Below are positions 1-5,829 of a DNA stretch of 5,829 nucleotides, piece by piece (the first letter of the stretch is position 1; each line of letters starts with the position of its first letter). A model generated the notes under the pieces. The model saw only the letters and a list, made by a program, of their open reading frames with translations. It did not search any database and had not been told where the DNA came from. Origin of the DNA: Burkholderiaceae bacterium (GTDB lineage Bacteria > Pseudomonadota > Gammaproteobacteria > Burkholderiales > Burkholderiaceae). Position numbers and translations under genes: made by a program. Location: assembly GCA_023253905.1 (NCBI GenBank), contig JALREG010000057.1:1-5829 (forward strand), read 5' to 3'.

Positions 1-898
1 GGTGGCGGTTGCGCAGGCGAGGGGGTCGACACCCCGTGAGGCCGGGGCGGTCATGCTGGTCGATGCCGGTATGCCCTTTGGCACCATCGGCGGCGGAGAA
101 CTTGAATTTCGAGCCGAGAAGCTGGCCCGGCAGATGCTGGACGCATCGCAGCCCCGTGTTCGAATCGAGCGCTGGCCGCTGGGACCAGAACTGGGCCAAT
201 GCTGCGGGGGGTCGGTCACGCTGTGGTTCGAGCGCCTGGATGCGGGCGATCTTGCGTTTTTCGATGGGCTCGCAGCCTCGATTGATCGGGGCGAGCAGGG
301 CTGGCTCCTCACTCGCTCGGAGGGCACGGTCGAGGCGGGGTGCGTTCACCCGGTGACACATCAGCGGCCCGCGCGGCAGTGGCTGGACGCGCCGCCCGCC
401 ACCCAGGATGCGCAGACCCTGTTAGAGGCGATCGTGCAACCTGCGTTACCGGTCTGGCTGTTCGGTGCCGGTCATGTGGGGCGGGCCCTTGCTCGCATTC
501 TCGAGACCCTGCCGTGTTCGCTCACCATTATCGACAGTCGTGAATCAGCGATTGCGGCGTTGCCCCCGGGGCGCGCTCGTCAGCTGAGGATGGATGCGCC
601 GGAGAATGCGGTGGCCCAGGCTCCGGCGGGTGCAGCCCTCGTGGTAATGACCCACAGCCATGAGGTGGACTATGCGGTGTGCCGGGAGGCGCTCGCGCGA
701 AACGATCTGGCCTGGGTCGGGCTGATTGGTTCAGAGACCAAGGCCACCTGCTTTCGGCTCAGGCTGAGTCGCGATGGTGTGGACGATGCGCGCATCGCCA
801 GTCTGGTGTCACCCATCGGGCTCGGGGGTATCCGCAGCAAGCTGCCCTCGGCGATCGCGGTATCGGTGGCGGCGCAGTTGCTCCAGCACGTGCGCTGA
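1..898 (+). CDS. xdhC: XdhC-family molybdenum cofactor insertion/maturation factor, 5'-truncated
   Basis: Proteins of this family bind molybdenum cofactor, support its sulfuration, and load it into xanthine dehydrogenase-type hydroxylases in the cytoplasm. About 298 residues are visible, read from the GTG at position 2. The N-terminal XdhC/CoxI domain shows GSTPREAG (residues 8-15 of the visible part), GTIGGGELE (27-35) and the family's QCCGG motif (66-70). A linker leads to the C-terminal Rossmann domain, with GAGHVG (155-160), IIDSR (176-180), MTHSHEVDY (216-224) and SPIGLGGI (270-277). It ends at TGA 896-898. The GTG at position 2 is probably internal: family members have roughly 10-20 more residues before the GS.PRE motif, so the gene begins left of the window. 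No hydroxylase subunit is visible, but xdhC usually follows such genes. A CoxI-like factor for a carbon monoxide or aldehyde dehydrogenase is an alternative reading. The family is secure; the partner enzyme is unknown. Confidence 0.9.
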   Translation, partial: VAVAQARGSTPREAGAVMLVDAGMPFGTIGGGELEFRAEKLARQMLDASQPRVRIERWPLGPELGQCCGGSVTLWFERLDAGDLAFFDGLAASIDRGEQGWLLTRSEGTVEAGCVHPVTHQRPARQWLDAPPATQDAQTLLEAIVQPALPVWLFGAGHVGRALARILETLPCSLTIIDSRESAIAALPPGRARQLRMDAPENAVAQAPAGAALVVMTHSHEVDYAVCREALARNDLAWVGLIGSETKATCFRLRLSRDGVDDARIASLVSPIGLGGIRSKLPSAIAVSVAAQLLQHVR

Positions 899-959
899 TC
901 GTGCGTCAAGGGCGCAGGCGGTCTGGCCGCCAGTGTCCCGCCCAGCGCCAAGGACAGCA

Positions 960-988
960 TTGCGCACCTCGCCCGCAGCCGGCATGAT
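960..988 (+). promoter_or_regulatory. Weak sigma70-like promoter candidate
   Basis: TTGCGC (960-965) and CATGAT (983-988) are separated by exactly 17 bp, matching 3 of 6 and 4 of 6 bases of the consensus hexamers. Transcription would begin near 995, about 40 bp before the first Bug gene. In GC-rich DNA such matches often occur by chance; the position in the only long gap is the main support. Confidence 0.2.
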
Positions 989-1005
989 CGGGGAAATGAT
1001 CGGGG
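984..1005 (+). repeat. Tandem direct repeat, 10-bp identical core, 12-bp period
   Basis: ATGATCGGGG occurs at 984-993 and again at 996-1005, separated by AA. The period is a little over one helical turn, so both copies face nearly the same side of the helix, as for a paired operator half-site. The first copy overlaps the candidate -10 element. A chance repeat or small slippage duplication is also possible. No known regulator is assigned. Confidence 0.5.
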
Positions 1006-1018
1006 TCAGCAGAACCCC
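1002..1018 (+). other. Short potential RNA hairpin in the 5' leader
   Basis: GGGGT (1002-1006) can pair with ACCCC (1014-1018) around a 7-nt loop. The stem ends 6 bases before the AGGAGA ribosome binding site and begins inside the second direct-repeat copy. It has no T tract, so it is not a terminator. It might influence translation or mRNA stability, but five pairs is a marginal structure. Confidence 0.25.
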
Positions 1019-1024
1019 AGCCAC

Positions 1025-1030
1025 AGGAGA
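1025..1030 (+). promoter_or_regulatory. Shine-Dalgarno site of the first Bug gene
   Basis: AGGAGA lies 5 bases before the ATG at 1036. It is the strongest ribosome binding site in the window and fixes this start, which is directly followed by a normal signal peptide. Confidence 0.85.
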
Positions 1031-1035
1031 CTCTC

Positions 1036-2031
1036 ATGATTCATGTCGCGAAAGCGCTGACGGCGGCCTGCGTGGTGCTTGGAACCCTCAGCGCGCCGGT
1101 GATGTCGTGGGCGCAGGGTGCTGGCGCGCCCGCCTGGCCCAACCGCCCGATCCGGCTGGTATCCCCGTTTCCGCCAGGTGGCACCACTGACCAGCTCGCT
1201 CGTCTGGTGCAGCCTGCGCTGTCGCAATCGCTGGGTGTGCCGGTGGTGGTTGAGAACCGCTCGGGTGGCAATGGCTCGATCGGTACCGGCATCGTGGCGA
1301 AGGCCCCGCCCGACGGCAACACCTTTGTGGTGGTGTTCGATACCCATGCTACCAACCCCAGCCTGATCCCCAGCATGGGGTTCGATACGCGAACCGATTT
1401 GGCGCCGGTCATGCTGATCGCCACCGGCGCCATGGTGATCACGGCCCACAAGTCGCAGCCGCAGAAGAATTTTGCCGACCTGATCAAGACCGCGCGCACC
1501 ACGTCGGCGGGGTTGCCTTACGGCACCATTGGTAGCGGAAGCCTGGCCCAACTCGCCATGACCAGTCTCGGCGCGCAGGTCGGGTTTCCCATGACGCATG
1601 TGCCCTACAAAGGCGGTGGCCCGCTGGCCGCCGACGCGCTGGCAGGCCACGTGCCGGTTGCCATGGCCACTACGGCGCTTCTTTCGCCGCACATTCGCAG
1701 TGGGGCGCTGGTACCGCTTGCGGTGACTTCGGCCCAGCGCGACCCGGTGCTTCCCGACGTGCCCACGCTCGCTGAGCAGGGTGTGAAGGGTTTCGACGCG
1801 CTCGCGTGGTGGGGCGTGTTTGCGCCTGCAGGTACGCCCGCGGACATCATCAGCCGGGTCAACCGTGAGCTCTCGACTGCGCTGTCGGAACCTTCCGTGC
1901 GCACGCGGCTGACCGGTCTGGGCATGAATCTGCAACTGTCGCAGCCAGCGGAACTCGGTACCTTTCTCGATTCGCAGATCACGCGTTGGGCCAAGGTGAT
2001 CCGCGAGTTCAACATTCGGGCAGGCGACTGA
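1036..2031 (+). CDS. Bug-family (TctC-like) periplasmic solute-binding protein, first copy
   Basis: This is a 331-residue exported binding protein of the Bug/TctC type, which captures organic acids (carboxylates, some amides or aromatic acids) in the periplasm. A Sec signal peptide with a hydrophobic core at about 7-23 ends in SWA, with likely cleavage after Ala26. The mature part opens with the family hallmark WPNRPIRLVSPFPPGGTTD (34-52), in which the PGGxxD loop helps hold the ligand carboxylate. It continues with VENRSGGNGSIG, PPDGNTF, HVPYKGGG (188-195), and the LPDVPTLAEQGVKGFDALAWWG and FAPAGTP segments. The length fits the family. The start has a good ribosome binding site. A second Bug gene follows after 38 bp, then livHMG. 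No TctA/TctB membrane proteins are in the window, so its transporter partner is unresolved. The family is secure; the ligand cannot be told from sequence. Confidence 0.95.
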   Translation: MIHVAKALTAACVVLGTLSAPVMSWAQGAGAPAWPNRPIRLVSPFPPGGTTDQLARLVQPALSQSLGVPVVVENRSGGNGSIGTGIVAKAPPDGNTFVVVFDTHATNPSLIPSMGFDTRTDLAPVMLIATGAMVITAHKSQPQKNFADLIKTARTTSAGLPYGTIGSGSLAQLAMTSLGAQVGFPMTHVPYKGGGPLAADALAGHVPVAMATTALLSPHIRSGALVPLAVTSAQRDPVLPDVPTLAEQGVKGFDALAWWGVFAPAGTPADIISRVNRELSTALSEPSVRTRLTGLGMNLQLSQPAELGTFLDSQITRWAKVIREFNIRAGD

Positions 2032-2055
2032 CCGCACGCGCCCCCCAAGACCTTC

Positions 2056-2060
2056 AAGGA
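2056..2060 (+). promoter_or_regulatory. Shine-Dalgarno site of the second Bug gene
   Basis: AAGGA lies 9 bases before the ATG at 2070. It supports that start over the upstream in-frame ATG at 1986, which lies inside the preceding gene and would add 28 residues before the signal peptide. Confidence 0.7.
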
Positions 2061-2069
2061 ATTTCTCCG

Positions 2070-3050
2070 ATGATCACCCGCCGTTCAGCCCTGCTCGCTT
2101 CGATTGCCGCGTCGACCGGCACCCTCTCTGCGAATGTGTTCGCCTCACCCGACTATCCCAACCGTCCGGTGCGGGTCCTGATCGGATTTCCCACCGGTCA
2201 GGCCACGGACGTACTCACGCGGGCTGTGGCAAGCCGGCTGTCCGCGCTTTACGGCCAGCAGTTCTTTATCGAAAACCGTCCGGGCGCGGCAGGTATCATC
2301 GCCACCGAAATGGCCGCCAAGGTGGAACCCGATGGTTACACGCTACTGGGCTCATCGAGCGGTCCGCTTGCCGTCAATCCCAGCCTGTACGCCAAGTTGC
2401 CCTATGACGTGCCGCGTGATTTCGTGGTGGTCGCGGGCATTGCGGTGGTGCCCTATGCGGTGGTGGTGAACCCGGCCTCTCCAATTCGCGATATTCGCGG
2501 CCTGGTCGAACTCGCAAAATCGCGTCCCGGTAAGCTCAACTATGCCTCGGGGGGCGTGGGCGTCACCAATCATCTGGTCACCGAGATGTTCAAGGCCACC
2601 GCCAGCGTTGACATCATGCATATCCCGTACAAAGGCGGCCCGGCGGGGCTGGCCGATCTGGCGGGCGGTCAGGTCGATGTCATGTTCGAAACCCTCACGG
2701 CCACGCTGCCGCTCATTCGCGGCGGGAAGCTCCGGGCGATTGCGGTGTCGAGCGCGCAGCGTTCGTCGGCATTGCCCGACATGCCTACCATCGCTGAAAG
2801 CGGCTACCCCGGATTCTCGGGCGTGCCCTGGGTGGCGATGGCTGCGCCCGCGCGCACGCCGCGTGACATCCTCAGAAAGCTCAATGCCGACATCAACAAG
2901 ATCCTGGCGATCGATGAGGTACGCCAGAATTTTCAGACGCTGGGCTCCGAGCCGCTTATCATGGATCTCGATCAGCTCGCGTCCTTTGTTCGCGCGGAAA
3001 CCGCGAAGTGGGCCCAGGCGGTGAAGGCCTCAGGCGCGAAGGCGGAGTAG
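2070..3050 (+). CDS. Bug-family (TctC-like) periplasmic solute-binding protein, second copy with atypical ligand loop
   Basis: This is a 326-residue Bug/TctC-type binding protein, clearly diverged from its upstream neighbour. The signal peptide begins ITRRSALLAS, with a twin-arginine pair at 4-5 and a hydrophobic stretch, and ends at VFA with likely cleavage after Ala25. This could be a Tat or an arginine-rich Sec signal. Family motifs are YPNRPVRV (29-36), IENRPGAAG (67-75), EPDGYTLL (86-93), HIPYKGGP (184-191), GGQVDVMFE, LPDMPTIAESGYPGFSG and the C-terminal AETAKWAQAVKASGAK. The first ligand loop reads FPTGQATD (40-47) instead of the common PGGxxD; the Asp is kept. The ORF could extend to 1986, but the signal peptide and the AAGGA site choose 2070. 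Its stop lies 44 bp before livH, so cotranscription with the ABC genes is likely. The ligand is unknown. Confidence 0.95.
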   Translation: MITRRSALLASIAASTGTLSANVFASPDYPNRPVRVLIGFPTGQATDVLTRAVASRLSALYGQQFFIENRPGAAGIIATEMAAKVEPDGYTLLGSSSGPLAVNPSLYAKLPYDVPRDFVVVAGIAVVPYAVVVNPASPIRDIRGLVELAKSRPGKLNYASGGVGVTNHLVTEMFKATASVDIMHIPYKGGPAGLADLAGGQVDVMFETLTATLPLIRGGKLRAIAVSSAQRSSALPDMPTIAESGYPGFSGVPWVAMAAPARTPRDILRKLNADINKILAIDEVRQNFQTLGSEPLIMDLDQLASFVRAETAKWAQAVKASGAKAE

Positions 3051-3074
3051 TCAACCGCCGGAGTCGTCAACCGC
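3050..3074 (+). repeat. 9-bp direct repeat in the gap before livH
   Basis: GTCAACCGC occurs at 3050-3058 and 3066-3074, a 16-bp period, in the 44-bp gap between the second Bug gene and livH. The first copy overlaps the last base of the TAG stop. It may be a small local duplication or a chance repeat. No clear ribosome binding site for livH is visible in this gap. Confidence 0.4.
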
Positions 3075-3094
3075 TCTTACGGCTTCATCGTCTC

Positions 3095-4024
3095 ATGGAC
3101 GTCTTCCTGCAGCAGATCATCAACGGCCTCGTGCTGGGCAGCATGTATGCGCTGGTGGCACTGGGTTACACCATGGTCTACGGCATCATCAGCCTCATCA
3201 ATTTCGCGCATGGTGAGGTGCTGATGGTGGGCGCTCTCACCGCGTGGAGCGTCATTTCGATGATGCGCGAGGCGATGCCCGGTGCGCCGGGCTGGGTGAT
3301 CCTGGTGCTCTCCACCCTGATCGCCTGCGTGGTGGCCGCAGTGCTCAATTTCGCCATTGAACGGATTGCCTATCGGCCGCTTCGCTCCAGCCCGCGCCTG
3401 GCACCGCTCATCACCGCCATCGGCATGAGCATCCTGCTTCAGACACTGGCCATGGTGATCTGGAAGCCCAACCACAAGCCATTTCCCACGCTGCTGCCAA
3501 GCGCGCCGATCCAGATTGGCGGGGCGGTGATCACCCCCACACAGGTGATGATCCTGGCGGTGACCGCCGTGTGCCTCGCACTGCTCCTGTGGCTGGTACA
3601 CGGCACCCGGCTGGGTCGGGCCATGCGGGCGACCGCGGAAAACCCATCGGTTGCCGCGCTGATGGGTGTGCGACCCGACACGGTCATCTCGGCCACCTTC
3701 ATCATTGGCGCTGTGCTGGCTGCGATCGCGGGTGTGATGTGGGCGTCCAACTACGGCACGGTTCAGCATGGCATGGGCTTTCTGCCCGGCCTCAAGGCCT
3801 TCACCGCCGCGGTGTTCGGCGGCATCGGCAACCTTGCTGGTGCGGTGGTGGGCGGCGTGCTGCTCGGCCTGATTGAGTCGATCGGATCGGGCTATCTCGG
3901 GGCGCTGACAGGGGGGCTTCTCGGCAGTCACTATGCCGACATCTTTGCGTTTGTGGTGCTCATTCTGGTGCTCACCCTTCGGCCCTCCGGGCTGCTGGGT
4001 GAGCGCGTGGCGGACCGCGCATGA
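3095..4024 (+). CDS. livH: HAAT-family ABC transporter inner-membrane permease LivH
   Basis: LivH is one of two channel subunits of the branched-chain amino acid (HAAT) ABC importer and pairs with LivM in the inner membrane. From ATG 3095 the protein has 309 residues, close to the 308 of E. coli LivH. It opens with the typical LQQIINGLVLGSMYALVALG, then GYTMVYGIISLINFAHGEV. It has about eight hydrophobic segments and an EAA-like cytoplasmic loop that contacts the ATPases at about 170-192 (GTRLGRAMRATAENPSVAAL and on). The MGFLPGLKAFTAAVFGGIGN and TLRPSGLLG segments near the C-terminus are family hallmarks. The frame is open back to a GTG at 3008, but those 29 extra residues are charged and match nothing in the family, so I place the start at 3095. 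Its ribosome binding site is poor. The stop overlaps the livM start (ATGA, 4021-4024). Members also carry amides, urea or aromatic acids, so the substrate is not proven. Confidence 0.95.
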   Translation: MDVFLQQIINGLVLGSMYALVALGYTMVYGIISLINFAHGEVLMVGALTAWSVISMMREAMPGAPGWVILVLSTLIACVVAAVLNFAIERIAYRPLRSSPRLAPLITAIGMSILLQTLAMVIWKPNHKPFPTLLPSAPIQIGGAVITPTQVMILAVTAVCLALLLWLVHGTRLGRAMRATAENPSVAALMGVRPDTVISATFIIGAVLAAIAGVMWASNYGTVQHGMGFLPGLKAFTAAVFGGIGNLAGAVVGGVLLGLIESIGSGYLGALTGGLLGSHYADIFAFVVLILVLTLRPSGLLGERVADRA

Positions 4025-5133
4025 CATCGGCTGCGTCGCCCACTGGCCACCCGCCCGGCCGCCTGCCGGGCTGGCTGGTCTGGACGCTCGCTTTGCTGGC
4101 GGCGGCGCTGCTGCCACTCGTCCTCCAGCAGTTCGGCAATGCCTGGGTCCGGATCGCCGACATGGCGCTTCTCTATGTGCTGCTCGCAATCGGCCTCAAC
4201 ATCATCGTGGGCTACGCCGGGCTTCTCGATCTCGGCTATGTGGCGTTCTTTGCGGTAGGCGCCTATCTGTTTGCGCTACTGGCGTCGCCCCATCTCACCG
4301 AGTCTTTCCCGGCGCTTGCGTCAGCGTTTCCCGGCGGGCTTCACATCACGATCTGGGTCGCGCTGCCGCTCGCTGCGGGTGTGGCCGCGCTGTTCGGTAT
4401 TCTCCTGGGCGCGCCGACGCTCAGGCTTCGCGGCGATTACCTCGCCATTGTCACCCTGGGCTTTGGCGAGATCATTCGCGTCTTCCTCAATAACCTCGAT
4501 CACCCGATCAACCTCACCAATGGGCCGCGCGGCATCGGCCAGATCGATGCGATCGAGATGTTTGGCTGGAAGCTGTCGCGCCGTCTGGAAATCGGCGACT
4601 TCGAAATCGCCTCGGTCACGCTCATCTACTGGCTGCTGCTGGCGTTGGTGGTGCTCGCCATCATCTTGTCGCACCGGCTGGCTCACTCGCGGATCGGACG
4701 GGCCTGGATGGCTATCCGTGAAGATGAAATCGCGGCCAAGGCCATGGGGATCAACACCCGCAACATGAAGCTGCTGGCGTTTGCCGCCGGCGCGAGCTTT
4801 GGCGGCGTGTCGGGCGTGGTGTTTGCTGGCTTCCAGGGCTTCATTTCGCCCGAATCATTCAGTCTCATGGAGTCGATCATGATCGTCGCCATGGTGGTGC
4901 TGGGCGGGCTGGGACACCTGCCGGGTGTGGTGCTGGGCGCGGTGCTGCTTGCTGCGCTGCCCGAGGTGCTCCGCTATGTGGCGGGTCCCCTCCAGGAACT
5001 CACCGGCGGCCGGCTCGACGCCGCCATCCTGCGGCAGATGCTGATTGCGCTCGCCATGATCATCGTGATGCTGTTGCGGCCACGAGGCCTCTGGCCGTCG
5101 CCGGAACACGGCAACAAGGTGGCCCGTGGCTGA
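4021..5133 (+). CDS. livM: HAAT-family ABC transporter inner-membrane permease LivM
   Basis: LivM is the second channel subunit and forms a heterodimer with LivH. At 370 residues it falls within the usual size of proteobacterial LivM. A polar Pro/Gly-rich start is followed by a membrane helix (about 19-40) and the hallmark block beginning GLNIIVGYAGLLDLGY at residue 58 and running into VAFFAVGAY. A hydrophilic stretch (PTLRLRGDYLAIVTLGFGEI and NLTNGPRGI) follows. The EAA-like loop SRIGRAWMAIREDEIAAKAM starts at residue 223 and continues GINTRNMK. The closing part holds FISPESFSLMESIMIVAMVV and MLLRPRGLWPSPEHG. This C-terminal half strongly resembles the betaproteobacterial branched-chain amino acid form. 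The ATG shares 4 bp with the livH stop, implying translational coupling; only a weak GGCGGA (4009-4014) precedes it. The 3' end shares 8 bp with livG. Confidence 0.95.
   Translation: MTSAASPTGHPPGRLPGWLVWTLALLAAALLPLVLQQFGNAWVRIADMALLYVLLAIGLNIIVGYAGLLDLGYVAFFAVGAYLFALLASPHLTESFPALASAFPGGLHITIWVALPLAAGVAALFGILLGAPTLRLRGDYLAIVTLGFGEIIRVFLNNLDHPINLTNGPRGIGQIDAIEMFGWKLSRRLEIGDFEIASVTLIYWLLLALVVLAIILSHRLAHSRIGRAWMAIREDEIAAKAMGINTRNMKLLAFAAGASFGGVSGVVFAGFQGFISPESFSLMESIMIVAMVVLGGLGHLPGVVLGAVLLAALPEVLRYVAGPLQELTGGRLDAAILRQMLIALAMIIVMLLRPRGLWPSPEHGNKVARG
5116..5119 (+). promoter_or_regulatory. Shine-Dalgarno site of livG inside livM
   Basis: AAGG lies 6 bases before the GTG at 5126, within the last codons of livM. 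It supports the GTG start, for which there is no ATG alternative nearby. Confidence 0.55.
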
Positions 5134-5829
5134 CGTTCCCGTCCTGAAAGTGGAAGGGGCGAGCAAACGCTTTGGCGGACTGCAGGCGCTCGACTCGGTG
5201 GGCGTGTCGGTGGCGCGCGGCCAGATCTACGGGCTGATCGGTCCTAACGGCGCGGGCAAGACCACCTTCTTCAATCTCATTACCGGGCTGTATGTGCCCG
5301 ACGCCGGCCGCTTCGAGCTTCAGGGCAGGCCTTACGAGCCGCGGGCCGTGCACGAGGTGGCGCAGGCGGGCATTGCGCGTACCTTTCAGAACATCCGTCT
5401 GTTCGGGGACATGACCGCCCTTGAAAACGTGATGGTGGGGCGACATCTTCGGACCCGTTCCGGGCTGGTGGGGGCGGTGCTCCGGCTGCCTGCGTGTCGC
5501 CGCGAGGAGCGCGAGATTGCCGAGCGCGCGCACGAATTGCTTGACTATGTGGGCATCGCCCGGCTGGCTGATTATCGTGCCCGCACGCTGTCATATGGCG
5601 ACCAGCGCAGGCTCGAGATCGCGCGGGCGCTGGCCACCGAGCCTTTACTGCTCGCGCTCGACGAACCTGCCGCCGGCATGAATGCCACCGAAAAGCAGCA
5701 GCTGCGCGCGCTGATCGAAAAAATTCGCAACGATGGGCGCACGCTTTTGTTGATTGAGCACGATGTGAAGCTGGTGATGGGTCTGTGCGACCGCGTGACC
5801 GTGCTGGACTATGGCAAGCAGATTGCCGA
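5126..5829 (+). CDS. livG: HAAT-family ABC transporter ATP-binding protein LivG, 3'-truncated
   Basis: LivG is one of two ATPases that drive import through LivHM from the cytoplasmic face. About 234 residues are visible; family members have about 255, so only the C-terminal end is missing. The start is GTG 5126, reading VADVPVLKVEGASKRFGGLQ, inside the last 8 bp of livM. All nucleotide-binding motifs are present: Walker A GPNGAGKT (39-46), the Q-loop glutamine in ARTFQNIRLF (Gln88), the signature LSYGDQRRLEIARALA (from 155), Walker B LLLALDEP with Asp179 and the catalytic Glu180, and the switch histidine in LIEHDVK (His212). The signature has Asp where many ABC proteins have Gly or Gln (LSxGDQ), a common variant in the LivG group. 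The protein appears intact and active. livF is expected just beyond the right edge. Confidence 0.95.
   Translation, partial: MADVPVLKVEGASKRFGGLQALDSVGVSVARGQIYGLIGPNGAGKTTFFNLITGLYVPDAGRFELQGRPYEPRAVHEVAQAGIARTFQNIRLFGDMTALENVMVGRHLRTRSGLVGAVLRLPACRREEREIAERAHELLDYVGIARLADYRARTLSYGDQRRLEIARALATEPLLLALDEPAAGMNATEKQQLRALIEKIRNDGRTLLLIEHDVKLVMGLCDRVTVLDYGKQIA

Larger units (their letters stand above)
899..1035 (+). other. 137-bp intergenic region between xdhC and the uptake operon
   Basis: This is the longest non-coding stretch in the window and the most likely site of a promoter for the downstream genes. It holds nested short GC-rich inverted repeats without a T tract (911-949), a weak sigma70-like match (960-988), a 12-bp-period direct repeat (984-1005), a 5-bp-stem hairpin (1002-1018) and the ribosome binding site of the next gene (1025-1030). 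I see no small ORF with its own ribosome binding site and no recognisable riboswitch. Confidence 0.6.

Noticed and set aside
2..4. GTG at position 2 as the true start of xdhC
   Set aside because: The conserved GSTPREAG motif would begin at residue 8, too close to the N-terminus for the family, and any upstream ribosome binding site would lie outside the window. Truncation by the window edge is the simpler reading.
911..949. Possible terminator after xdhC: GGCGC/GCGCC outer arms around GGCGG/CCGCC
   Set aside because: The arms are only 5 bp each, the structure is interrupted, and no T tract follows. It does not meet the pattern of an intrinsic terminator.
1006..2037. A 343-codon open frame on the minus strand covering the first Bug gene
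   Set aside because: It is Arg/His/Gly-rich with no recognisable motif, and it mirrors a well-supported gene.
1986..2069. Upstream ATG at 1986 as the start of the second Bug gene
   Set aside because: It would overlap the first Bug gene and add 28 polar residues before a normal signal peptide. The AAGGA site favours 2070.
2029..2069. Separate promoter or terminator between the two Bug genes
   Set aside because: The 38-bp gap has no inverted repeat with a T tract and no convincing hexamers; its C6 run alone means nothing.
3077..4189. A 370-codon open frame on the minus strand opposite livH and the start of livM
   Set aside because: The translation is rich in His, Gln, Arg and Gly with no hydrophobic or domain pattern, and it lies opposite a clear LivH. 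It is the usual mirror frame produced by GC-biased third codon positions.
5060..5594. Overlapping minus-strand open frames opposite livG
   Set aside because: They lie opposite a protein with all ABC ATPase motifs, and their translations show no motif.

Overview
The window is a GC-rich bacterial segment with dense, single-direction coding and no rRNA, tRNA, mobile element or CRISPR. Two features suggest a betaproteobacterium of the order Burkholderiales, probably near Alcaligenaceae/Comamonadaceae. One is the pair of tandem Bug-type solute-binding proteins, a family greatly expanded in that group. The other is a LivM whose C-terminal half looks like the typical betaproteobacterial form. This placement rests on remembered family patterns, not on a search.

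Layout, all on the + strand. Bases 1-898 hold an XdhC-type molybdenum-cofactor insertion and maturation factor whose N-terminus lies off the left edge. Bases 899-1035 are a 137-bp gap with the only substantial regulatory-looking structure: a 10-bp direct repeat with 12-bp period, a small hairpin and a weak promoter-like match just before the next ribosome binding site. Bases 1036-2031 and 2070-3050 hold two divergent, exported Bug (TctC-like) periplasmic binding proteins, 38 bp apart. Bases 3095-4024, 4021-5133 and 5126-5829 hold livH, livM and livG, the two permeases and the first ATPase of a branched-chain-amino-acid/amide-type (HAAT) ABC importer. The livH/livM and livM/livG pairs overlap by 4 and 8 bp, as expected for translational coupling. 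livG runs off the right edge; livF would be expected next.

The five genes from 1036 onward look like one uptake operon. LivH and LivM form the channel through the inner membrane and LivG (with a LivF partner) powers it. The binding protein that normally serves such a transporter (LivJ/LivK type, Peripla_BP_6 fold) is not in the window. Its place is taken by two Bug proteins, which normally serve TctA/TctB tripartite tricarboxylate transporters or act as orphans. Whether this is real functional mixing or only neighbourhood is the main open question. The xdhC remnant suggests that a molybdenum hydroxylase cluster (purine, N-heterocycle or aldehyde oxidation) lies to the left, so the importer may bring in a substrate of a catabolic island. 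Apart from this arrangement the genes are ordinary members of known families, and I see no clear new system.
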